A stretch of DNA of 64,000 bases, from positions 69,344,319 through 69,408,318 of the forward strand of contig CM060686.1 of the NCBI GenBank assembly GCA_030686995.1. The letters are read 5' to 3'. Shown here in pieces: positions 33,299-43,039 of the stretch. Each line of letters starts with the position of its first letter. Within the stretch, counting starts at the first letter, position 1. The notes under the pieces were generated by a model that was not told the origin of the DNA, ran no database searches, and worked only from the letters and a program-made list of their open reading frames with translations. A program made the translations under genes and the position numbers. The DNA is from Artemisia argyi (taxonomy: Eukaryota; Streptophyta; Magnoliopsida; Asterales; Asteraceae).

Positions 33299-33645
33299 TG
33301 AAGTAAAGATGGTGACTTCGTAATATATGTGTGGCGTTAACTTGTATAAAGAGAGTATAAGATGAAGAGAACTTTTATTAAAAAAACACACACAATACAC
33401 ACACACGCACTCCTTACAAATGAGAGGTAAGGTGCCTTATATAGTTCCATACATAGGCTTTGATAGGCTTGGGCTTGGACTTGGTTACATGGATAGATAA
33501 CAAGGCTTATGAAACATAGCACATAACATATTAGCTTGCCAAGTCCAAAGCCCAATGACTAAACTATTACTAATCTTAACAAACGACACAAAGTTACAAT
33601 ATGAGAATGACCATCACTTCTATATAAATATTTTTAATGCTAACA
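33299..33645 (-). repeat. LTR of the nested Copia derivative (left copy)
   Basis: Plus strand TGAAGTAAAGATGG... to ...TTAATGCTAACA. Minus-strand TATA, CTATATAAGGC, near 33435-33446. Near-identical to 36053-36396. Confidence 0.8.
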
Positions 33646-36052
33646 ATCTCCCCCTAAGGGGTGGTCATTCGATTGATGCTCCACGTGAGTAGGTCTTCCG
33701 TGTTCTTTGTCTTTAACTTTGTGTGTCGTTGTAGAATAGTCTTTAGTCTTTGTTCCTTCATGCTTTGTGATCTTTGATAACTGATTTTTCATCGTTCTTT
33801 GTTCCTTTGTGATGTGGGGTTATCTGCCTTTCGTCACTTCTGCGTCTGTGGTGGTTGTTTGCTATTCCAACATGCTCATACATCTTTGGATTTTGATATG
33901 CATATGCACGTAGTTCCCTTTCTTTCACTTTGATCTTTAGCCTTAATACTTTGTAGATTCTTCTTTTTGGTGTAGAATCTTTCTTTGAACTTTGTGTTGT
34001 ATAGATCTTTGAGGGAGCTTTCTTTAACTTCCAGATGTATGTATGCGCACGTGGAATCTGTCGCCATGGAGATGAAGTGTCCCTGCATATAAACAGTTAG
34101 CAATAAAACATCTGGTACTTACAGATAAGAATTAGAGATCGTCAACAGCATAGTGTGAAGACTCCTTCTAACCCTTACCAAGGCCGTTCCCATGTCAGAT
34201 ACTCTCGAGAGAGCTTACAAGACCTACTAAGTAGCTCAATGACTGGGTGAATCGCTGGGGATCACTCCACGACTGTAGACCGTTTGAAACCACCGCGAAC
34301 ACTAAGCGTAACCCATAAGGATTTACCGAAGTGACCTGCTGTCAGGGCTGCTTGATGTTGACCCTGGCAGGAATTTCCATTCAATCATTGAGAATCACAA
34401 ATGTGAATCCTCTCATAAATGTTCTGGCAGATTGCTAAGATCTGCGTAGGACTCTAAAGTTTACATCTGGCATCCTTAATGTTGGACAACCAGTGTAGAA
34501 ATATCATGTGTTTCTGTGAGATATTTTGATGAATCTCGGGGCTCTAGACTCGATAAGTGTACATTTGGTTTCCTATGCAGAGATTAGGGAGAGGTCTCCT
34601 GCTTCAATATCAACCATCTCTAAGAGACAGGTCGATAGATTACACCGGTTCCCCGTGAGAATGAAACAAGCTCTTTTAAGAGAACTTGAGTGGTTAAGAA
34701 GGTTAAGTGCAGTGCGTCACTGGGTCCATGACGTCTTGTCTTCAATACCGGTGTCACCTTAGTAACAACCAGTAGCATACGAATTGTACCCGGTGTCTGC
34801 CCTAAGGTTGAACATATGGAGGGCTATTTCTTTTCACCATTTTTCATAACTTTTCTTTTTAATTCTTCAACCCCTTCTTTCTCCTTTCTCATTTTCTCCT
34901 TTTTTTCATACCTAAGGACTTCTAATTCTAATCTATTGGATTTGTCCTTGGGTAGATCCCTCCGGCTCTGGCGGATCATAGGACGGTTTTTCCTAACCTT
35001 AGTCACCTTATAACTCCATGACTATCCTATAATTGCCATGAAACCATTTATGAAAAATCTCTCAAAGTGTTTATGATAATAAAACACACTGTTGGCACTT
35101 CGAGAGTTTTGCATTTCTTTTGAAGGACTCCCCCTTCACATGTGCTCATGAATTTTTAAGAAATTTGCACATGTGTGAGGAGTTTGCACTTTTTGAATTG
35201 ATCCACTTTCAGTGAACATGACCAATTCGAGACACGCTTACATCACAAGTTAGACTAGCTTGAAATTATTACCCGTCCTGGTCAAGTCTAAAGAAAGTCT
35301 CTCGATACGGTACATTCTACTCAGACAAGTCCTATTCGAGACACGCTTACATCACTAGTTAGACTAGCTTGAAATTATTACCCGTCCAGGACAAGTCTTT
35401 TCGACTACTAACATTTTAAGCTTCGTCAATTCATTGGTACTTACTGAGTCGAGCTCTTCTGAGATTCAGTCACAAACTTTAAACATCTTTGATCACATTT
35501 TAATCATGTCTTCTCCCCCTCAAAAATAGCATAGCGTGATATTTTTGATATCAACTGATTAATAAAAGCTTTTGGAGAGAAAGACAGATTTTGCATGAAA
35601 TTGGAACATTTTAATTTTTTATACTCCCCCTTAATGATAGCTCATTTAAAATCAATTTAAGGGTTCAGAGGGAGTTATCTTGAGCACTCATTTTGAGAGA
35701 TTTTGAGAAATCTTTTGAACAATCTTGAAAAAGTGCTCAAGAATTATGTTTGAAAACGAGTTTATGCTTGAGATCTTTTCCGTTTGTTTATACTCGAACT
35801 TTTTTTGAAAAAGATTTCGTCATTGAACGTACGAGTCCTTGATTTGAAAATAATCAGAAGTCATTGTTCGGGTCCGGGTTTCGTACTGATGTATACGAAA
35901 GCCATTGTGAAGAAACTTTTGAGAAACGACATGTTTTAGAAAAACATTAAAAAGAACTCCCGCTCAAGCATCTGTACATGTCCGTATCATTGTTAAATGA
36001 CATTTCTAGAGACGTACAGAATATTGATTTATACGAGAGACATGTCTGTAAA

Positions 36053-36396
36053 TGAAGTAAAGATGGTGACTTGGTAATATATGTGTGGCGCTTGTATAAA
36101 GAGAGAATAAGATGAAGAGAACTTTTATTAAAAAAAACACACACAATACACACACACGCACTCCTTACAAATGAGAGGTAAGGTGCCTTATATAGTTCCA
36201 TACATAGGCTTTGATGGGCTTGGGCTTGGACTTGGTTACATGGATAGATAACAAGGCTTATGAAACATAGCACATAACATATTAGCTTGCCAAGTCCAAA
36301 GCCCAATGACTAAACTATTACTAATCTTAACAAACGACACAAAGTTACAATATGAGAATGACCATCACTTCTATATAAATATTTTTAATGCTAACA
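36053..36396 (-). repeat. LTR of the nested Copia derivative (right copy)
   Basis: Matches 33299-33645 with few changes, including a small deletion (ttaa) near 36090. Followed at 36397 by Tat-2 sequence. Confidence 0.8.
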
Positions 36397-37202
36397 AATA
36401 ATATGATGTACTTCCCCATTACTCCATAAATAAGTACTTTACCCATGAGTCCCAATTGTCCCAAAACAATATGTACAAGGATATGACTCGACTTAGCAAC
36501 CATGTAATCAATTAGATAATTAACTAAGGGTTTAAGAAATAACAATAATGCACTAAAGATGAGTGCATACACAGAAGGCTAAGGCGATTTGGTTGTACAT
36601 TTAAGTGGGGTGTAACAAATTCTTCCTTTAAGTAAGATTCTTAAAGTTAGAAACGAAAAGATAGGCTCGGAGGGGTGTACTAGGGGTTTCGTGTACTAAA
36701 AATGAGTACAATGCTGATGTTGTGGGAAAAATTAATTGACTTTACTAGCCAAGTAATATGACTTAAATGGTCAAGTAATTATGATACGGGTTTAACACAA
36801 GGGTGATCCTAATGCCTCTTATCATGTAGTAAATCCTACTACATGAATGTAGTCTCACTAGCGGTCTCGGGATGCATCACTAACGCAAGTTCTAGAATCT
36901 AAATGCTACCGGTACACTCATAAGTACTAATAGTAAATGCTTTTCCTATCAAATCTAAAGGCGAACCTCACATATTTGGGTGGAAAATTTTTTTGAATGA
37001 TACGGTTTTGGGCTAGTCATATAATCTCCTATCCATGAGACGCTTGCTATGGCTAAAGTTTCACTCCTAAATGTTGTAAAAAATTTTATATTTGGCGCTA
37101 AAATTACACTAGTTTTATTACACACCTACCATCAAACAAACAAACTCAAGTGCAGGTGTATCCTATAAGGTATCATCATTTACCCTCCCCTTACACTTAG
37201 GA

Positions 37203-37224
37203 TGAACATTGTCCCCAATGTTCA
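37203..37224 (-). promoter_or_regulatory. RGGA hairpin before an internal PPT (Tat-2)
   Basis: Minus strand: 9-bp stem TGAACATTG / CAATGTTCA, loop GGGA, followed about 14 nt later by AAGTGTAAGGGGAGGG. Second hairpin of the same element; the first is at 32455. Confidence 0.8.
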
Positions 37225-37617
37225 ATTAAAGAATGTAAACGTGAAACAGGCAGAAGAATGAAAGCAAATACTCCCCTGATTCGTTCGGTGTGGATAGTAC
37301 GGTAACAAGGTTAGATCTTCCTCCAAGAAAATGAACAATCAAAGCTTCCCTTCCAGAAATATAAATCATCTTCTTGTCATACATAACCTGTTAAACCTGA
37401 GAAAACAATCACAAAAACCCAAAGCATCAATCCGAACAAAGAAAACTCACAACTAGATGTAATTCCAGACTTAGGAATAAAAACAAAACAATTAAAGATA
37501 TAATGCTTGTGGAATGAATGTTTGCAGATTTCTTGGAGTTTATAAAACTAAAGAATCAACAAAAACTTTAAGACTCCGGTATAAACAAAACTAGCAAGAT
37601 TTCCAGAATTGTACGCA

Positions 37618-37651
37618 TGACGCCGTCAGGAGTTAACTCCTGACGCCGTCA
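37618..37651. repeat. 34-bp palindrome made of two TGACGCCGTCA dyads
   Basis: Dyads start at 37618 and 37641, 23 bp apart. The 12-bp spacer GGAGTTAACTCC is itself a perfect palindrome, so all 34 bp are palindromic except the two central dyad bases. Confidence 0.9.
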
Positions 37652-38086
37652 GAAGTGACCTGCATAAATCTTATGTTAAGATTCCTGCAAATTTCTGAAA
37701 AAAACTTATGCCTTACTTCCTGAAAAATCCTGCAAAACATCATTATGACTCGATACAAGCATTTGACTCAAACAATTACTAATACACATGTTCATTTAAT
37801 ATTGTTGTGGTTCATACTCAATTTCATTCTTATAAACAAATTTGGATCTCCCTTACACTTATCTTTTGCAAAATACCTTTATATGCAATTAAGACGAAGT
37901 TAAAAACAAAATAAAGTATTTTCACAATTTACTTTGAAACATGAGCCACAAACAACAAAAATAAAACATGAATACGGAAACAAATAAAATCAAATAAACA
38001 AACAAACAAACAAATAAATAAATAAAGCTGGGGTTGCCTCCCAATAAGCGCTTGTTTTTGTTCGAGTCACGAGCCTGACTCTACCC

Positions 38087-38905
38087 TTATTTAACGGAAA
38101 TAGGGGAGGTTTTCCCTACACTTTGAATTAAGTGTGGGTGGAAGTAGCGATACACACCCTTAGGGTGGAAATATGCCACGTGAAGTGAAGGGGGTGAGTG
38201 AATGGCTTCCTTCATCCTAAAACTACCCGGGTAATATTGGTTGATGGGTGGGTCGGTTCCTCTTTTGTCTCCTAGAAATATATCTAAGGATGGAAAGGTG
38301 TGTAAAGATTGATGTTCCGGTTCATCAACACTAGGAAATTCCCTAGAACTAGGAGTAAGGTTATCACTACAAGTATTCAAACCTATATCCTCAAGTGGTG
38401 CCTGGTCCAAGGGTTCTACTTCTATTGGGGTTCCTATAGTCTCTTCTACTTCTTCTGGGTAAGTCACAGGCGGTGTGTATGCCTCAAATGATGGTAGGAC
38501 TTGTGGGGTACTTAGTGGGCTTGGGTTTTCTACTATCTCTTCCATCACATCAATATCACCTATGTGTTCATCTTGTATTATGGTAGTGCCTAACCATGAC
38601 ATGCAACTAGGTGGCTCAACTCTAACCTCATGTGTGTCGTATGTTTTGGTGAAATCTATCCCGCTCATGCAACTAGGTAGTTCAACACTAACCATCTCAT
38701 AATCTTGGTTTGATTCTAAGTTTATGTTCTTAGAAACTAGGTCATTTTGCTCATACGAATCCACCAATTCGTCGAGCATATAGGTCATGGTTAGGAAGCT
38801 TTTCTCAAAATTCATCCAACGGGTCTGACTAAAAGGAATTGATCCTGATAATGATCGTCTGATAGAAATCACACATGCATATAATTCATCAAACCCATCT
38901 AACAA
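38087..38905 (-). CDS. Tat-2 ORF, 272 codons, unknown acidic protein
   Basis: The only intact ORF of Tat-2 and the first after its PBS, in the place where gag would be. It has no zinc knuckle, protease motif or gag core that I can see. The N-terminus ('MLDGFDELYACVISIRRS') is preceded in frame by a hydrophobic run ('FLVVYLFLCALC'), so translation may begin upstream. The middle has a short internal repeat: 'VELPSCMSG' and 'VEPPSCMSW' (around residues 72-102). The rest is acidic and Pro-rich ('EEVEETIGTPIEVEPLDQ'), ending in a His/Tyr-rich part ('HVAYFHPKGVYRYFHPH'). I recognise it as similar to unnamed ORFs in Asteraceae repeats. Function unknown. The intact frame despite two LTRs with several differences could mean selection or chance. 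Confidence 0.6.
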   Translation of the reverse strand: MLDGFDELYACVISIRRSLSGSIPFSQTRWMNFEKSFLTMTYMLDELVDSYEQNDLVSKNINLESNQDYEMVSVELPSCMSGIDFTKTYDTHEVRVEPPSCMSWLGTTIIQDEHIGDIDVMEEIVENPSPLSTPQVLPSFEAYTPPVTYPEEVEETIGTPIEVEPLDQAPLEDIGLNTCSDNLTPSSREFPSVDEPEHQSLHTFPSLDIFLGDKRGTDPPINQYYPGSFRMKEAIHSPPSLHVAYFHPKGVYRYFHPHLIQSVGKTSPISVK

Positions 38906-39030
38906 ACAAAGGGCACAAAGAAAAAGATAGACTACAAGAAAGCTAATAAAATGAAAAATAAAAATCTCACTAAAAAGGAATCTAATGAGTAGACCTAATA
39001 AAAATCAAATTCAACCTAAACAATAACTAT

Positions 39031-39049
39031 TCCCTGGGCTGCGGCGCCA
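39031..39049 (-). other. Tat-2 primer-binding site
   Basis: Minus strand TGGCGCCGCAGCCCAGGGA, 6 nt from the LTR. Athila/Tat-type PBS. Confidence 0.85.
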
Positions 39050-39055
39050 AAAACT

Positions 39056-40456
39056 TGATGCATGGGAATTGCACCAGGCTTTACCTCTCGAGGGATCTCG
39101 AGAAGTTTACAACCCCCACCAGGCAGTGTACCTGATCGTTGTAGTATAGTATAGTGACAAGTACCGGGGGATTGATTGTTCAACTTAGGAATAGTTTCGC
39201 TAGGATTAGAAAGCCTAAAAACTAGGTCTAGAGGTGAGGGATGATTCTTTTTGTATTTTTTATATTTTATAAAAGCAAATAAAAATCTCGAATTTTGGAA
39301 GAGTGGGCGGAATTAGTTGCTAGTCAACTAACCCAATTACTAAGATGCAATCAAAATAAAATAATAAAAATGAAAATAAACTAGATTAAACTAGTGGTGT
39401 GAGCAATATATGGGAGAATTGTGTTTACTTAGATTTCACTACTCCCTAGATATCTTTTACAGGTTAATTACTTGTTACAGTTGCGTGGATAACGGATTGT
39501 ATTCCTTAATACCATTCATGGGGTGGCGGACTTACTTCCCCAATCCTATAAGCTCCTACTTCACTCCTATGTCGAGCCGGCTAAGAAGCTCCTAACATGG
39601 GATCACTAGAATTCACTCATGCATTAAATATAATCATAAAAACCTAGTACACATCGGTTCATGTTTCTTAAGATGTTCAAGCAAGTTACACAATGGAGAT
39701 CTGCCAGTTTTCTTAAGCCTAACATTGAAATCATTCATCCATTACAACTATAAACAAGCAATCAACATATAATCAACATCTAGGTTTCATTACATCTAAA
39801 TAAACACATGATAGATCTAGCCTTGCATGTTATAATCAAGACAAGCACAAGATATATTCAAACAACACATAGACATATTGAATGAATTGAAAGAAGACTT
39901 ATCTTAATTGAACATGAAACGTTACAAGGGGTGAAAACCCTTGAAAATACTGTTACAAACGACCTAGTATTCTCCACACAATTTCCTCTCCTTAATAAAT
40001 GAAAAATAGAAAAGTATATATATATTATGTGAGGTGACGGCGTCAAGAGTAAATTTCTGACGCCGTCATCTCGCCGCCAATAAAGTTCTCGGACTGCCTA
40101 GATCTGGGTCTGACACCGTCATGTGTAATTCTGCGCCAGGCCGTCACCAAAATAACTCTTGACGCCCTTCTTCTGACGCCGTCATATTTTCTCTGGGTCG
40201 TCATGCATTTTGCTCTTGACGCCGTCATATTTTCCTTCTTGACGCCGTCAGGTACTATTCCCAACATGGAAAATTAAGTCTTTGCCGTTTTCTTCACTTT
40301 TATGCTCGAAAAACGTCCAAAATGCTTCCTTTTCCATAATTCACTCCCAAAGTACCTAAAATCACAAAAGGAACGATTTAGGGTAATATTTGATCAAATA
40401 AATTCAATTCCGGGCTTAAATGACCCCCTAAAAATGGTTTATTTTTCGCCTCATCA
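39056..40456 (-). repeat. Tat-2 5' LTR, 1401 bp
   Basis: Plus strand TGATGCATGGGAATTG... to ...TTCGCCTCATCA. Contains the same U3 dyad array as its partner, with exact 23-bp pairs at 40035/40058 and 40217/40240. Its TATA (TATATATATTATG region) lies near 40015-40030. Confidence 0.9.
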
Positions 40457-41645
40457 GTTCCGTCAGAAACATTTTGACAATTGTTGAAGTTTTGACTTTC
40501 AATGGGATGACATGTACTTGCACACAGAGAAAGTGCATCAGGCATAGACAATTATGCGGATGAATCAAAAACTCATTCTAAATCTTCCTAAGTGCTCAGA
40601 ATTCTCAGATTAACACACAAGATCACAGATTAATTCATTCTTTCACTCGAAATTTTCCAATTGTTGTCATGGTTTGGGGTTATGAATTGAGACTTTGCAC
40701 GCATGTTAGCATCAAAATGCAAGAATATTGTACAAACAAACGCCCTAGTGGTAGCAGCAAAGACATCGACATCTTAAACCCTAAATCACATGATTACAAA
40801 CCTATCTTGTTTCTAATCGAGCAAACACACCAATCGAGCATTCTTTAGTGTTCTCTAAAGCTATATGAAATAATTAATTAGACTAAACACATAAAAGAAA
40901 ATACCCTGATCGATAATTACATGAACCCTAGTTTCTGATTATGCCTTTTTGACCGTTGAAAACATTTGAAACATTTAGGAAACGATTAGACAACAACAAT
41001 GAAGAAATTAGAAACTCACAATCGAAAAGAATCGAGGAAAAAAAGTTGTTAGTCTGATTCATTGAGGTTTTTAATTATGTGTGAAACTTTTGAGAACATT
41101 TTTTAAAACATTGATTAGAGCCCGGTTTATTTTTTTTTTTATGCAATGTCCTTTTACCTAAGTTTAAGACATTTTGTAAACTTTACTCATTAAAGGTTAA
41201 TTACTTTTCCATTTGAAGTCTAAACATGGTTAAATTGGAATCCTTGCCAAAAAAAAATTTTCTCCCCCTCGAATTAGCATTTATTTTGTGAAACATTTTT
41301 GCACATTTTAATTCGAGAGATCATAGAACTTTTTGAAAATGAATTTTTTAATCCGAATGATGAAGAAACATTTTATCCTTGAAGAATAATGATTAGGTGT
41401 GCAAACTTCTTGTTTTTGTGAAAAATTTTCTCCCCCTCAAAACATGTTCCATTTTGACAATGTGAAGCAAAATTTGTTTTAATGGAGGAACATAGTTTTG
41501 AAGATTAGAAGTTTGTACACAAAGAAAGAAGATTCTTTTTGTAGTCTTTTTTTTTTTTTTTTGATAAAAGTATTTACAGAAAGAGTTTGATGTTTGACTC
41601 TTCTTAGGTTTTAAGAAAATTTTGCAAATCATCTGGAGTCAAACA
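40457..41645 (-). other. Sirevirus 3' noncoding region, inner part
   Basis: Between the RNase H stop and the Tat-2 insertion. No gene. Two more GAGGGGGAGA motifs (minus strand) at 41261-41270 and 41429-41438. A homopolymer tract lies near 41548-41562. Confidence 0.65.
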
Positions 41646-42760
41646 TCACATACCATTTTGGTGAACTAAATCAACAAACCTTGATGGAGGTAATGTCTTT
41701 GTAAACAAGTTCGCCAATTGGTATTCAGTACCCACAAACTCTAATTCAATTATACCCTTCTCAACATGCTCCTTTATGAAATGGTAGCAGAGAGCAATTT
41801 GTATGGCCTTGGAATGATGAATGGTGTTGCATGAGATAGCAATAGCACACTTTGAGTCGCAGTACATTGAGATCTAGTCAAATACATAGCCGTAGTCCGT
41901 GAGCTAAGTTCTCATCCAAATGACTTGAGTACAGAAAGCAGACATGGCTACATACTAAGCTTTTGTTGATGACAGTGATGTACAATCTTGCTTCATTGAC
42001 TGTATCCCTTTGTAACTAAACAAGATTTGTTGCGAATCACTGTACCTTCTGCGTCCAGCTTGTTTTTCAAATCCATTTAAGTTCAATGATGTGTCGAAGG
42101 GTGATGTTGGTAGAACGTATGCATATTAGACGGATCCAAATTGCGAGAAGACGACTCCATTATATCAGGAACGGTTAGAGTCGGTGCAAATGGATTGAAG
42201 AAAGTATTTCCATCATAATCTGCAGGTTGTAGTACTGATTGTTGTAATGGATCTTCAGCTGATTGTCTGGAGTTGGAAGCGGTTTGTCCTACTGTTGTTG
42301 GAGATGCAATTGGAGGACCGTCTTTATCAACAGTTGTTGTTGTTTGTTGAGGTGTGACAGGTACTTGATTATGATCAAGGTGTGCAGCGGAAATTGGTGA
42401 GACCTCAGAAGGACGGTTTTCAATCGTATCATCGAACAATGGAATAAACAAGGTTTCCAATTCTTTGCGAGAGAGTGACAATGGTTCAGCCAAAGAATCC
42501 GGAAAGTTTAGACGGTTGGATGCGGGTCCTAAGCTGTTGTGTTTAGAAGCCATTGCTGAAGTGCTTTTAAAATGGTTGGCTGCGGGTCCTAAGCTGTTGT
42601 GCTCAGAATCCATTAACATTAAGCTCGGGTCCGAAACTAATTTGTTCCGAAGCCATATTATGTTATACCTAAAAAGAAGAAAGAATAGACAAAACAGAGA
42701 ACATGGATCCCCAAGTGTAATTGGGTTCCGGATGTTAGAAGCATAAAGATGTAGTGTCAA
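41646..42760 (-). pseudogene. Sirevirus pol remnant: linker, RT scrap and RNase H tail
   Basis: Reads minus-strand. From about 42656 comes the low-complexity linker that precedes Copia RT ('MASEQISFGP', then 'MASKHNSLGPASNR', 'LFIPLFDD' and 'SNMHTFYQHHPSTHH'). A short RT N-terminal piece follows ('AEGTVIRNKSCLVTKGYSQ', about 42045-41990). It joins directly to RNase H ('KQDCTSLSSTKA', then 'MYCDSKCAIAISCN' and 'GTEYQLANLFTKTLP'), ending at 41646. The RT palm with its YVDD box, and most of RNase H, are gone, removed by at least two internal deletions. Stops interrupt the rest (for example near 41895 and 41870). Confidence 0.8.
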
Positions 42761-43039
42761 TTATCTTCTTGACACTCGGACACACTTTATCAATGATTTC
42801 CTTTCTCGCCTCAGGGATAGATGTTGTGGATTTCACATTAGTTTTGGTGCAAATGTCTAAAATCTTTCCTGTAGGAATCCACTTAAGACCAATTGATTTG
42901 AAAATTCTACCCGTGGGTACCCACCTAATGTTAGATCTAGGAGATGTTTTCCTTTTAGATGCAGCAGAATGAAATATGGGAGCATCACTTCGTTGAGAAA
43001 ACCTACGTCCTATATTAATCCACTTCTTAGGTTTCTGAC
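42761..43039 (-). pseudogene. Sirevirus gag-pol linker with WIPTG/WVPTG repeats
   Basis: In a different frame from the gag, the minus strand reads 'RWVPTGRIFKSIGLKWIPTG', a tandem W(V/I)PTG motif that I associate with the end of the gag extension in Asteraceae Copia elements. It is separated from gag by a frameshift near 43040. Protease and integrase, expected after it, are absent. Confidence 0.65.

Larger units (their letters stand above)
33299..36396 (-). mobile_element. Small non-autonomous Copia derivative nested in Tat-2
   Basis: Two LTRs (33299-33645 and 36053-36396) end GCTAACA on the plus strand, and a purine tract (GGGGGAGAT on the minus strand) abuts the first at 33646. Between them lie 2.4 kb with no ORF. 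That interior is homologous to the 3' noncoding region of the surrounding Sirevirus and carries further PPT-like motifs at about 35127, 35512 and 35623. No PBS adjoins the 36053 LTR edge, so most of the internal region, including gag, has been lost. I could not find a matching TSD (flanks ctaga and aataa), so one end may be rearranged. Confidence 0.7.
36397..38086 (-). other. Tat-2 internal noncoding region
   Basis: No gene seen. Holds the internal hairpin-PPT module (37185-37224) and one dyad pair (37618-37651). Confidence 0.6.
31015..40456 (-). mobile_element. 'Tat-2': full-length non-autonomous Athila/Tat-like Gypsy element
   Basis: Two LTRs (31015-32436, 1422 bp; 39056-40456, 1401 bp) flank it, with TSD GTTCT/GTTCC. 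PBS TGGCGCC type at 39031-39049 (minus strand). One ORF of 272 codons follows the PBS (38905-38087), then internal and terminal hairpin-purine tract modules (37203-37224 and 32455-32476). There is no gag, protease, RT or integrase. It is itself interrupted by a small Copia derivative (33299-36396). It sits in the 3' noncoding region of the Sirevirus. Confidence 0.9.

Noticed and set aside
33095..33406. ORF of 103 codons
   Set aside because: It spans the junction of Tat-2 noncoding sequence and a nested LTR, so it is not a gene. The longer ORF at 35947-36306 likewise lies in the other LTR copy.
34824..35013. Overlapping ORFs on both strands
   Set aside because: Low-complexity T/C-rich noncoding interior shared with 29.2-29.4 kb; no domain and no constraint visible.
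33299..36396. A TSD for the small nested Copia
   Set aside because: Flanks ctaga and aataa do not match; no shift of the boundary gave TG...CA ends with identical 5-bp flanks.
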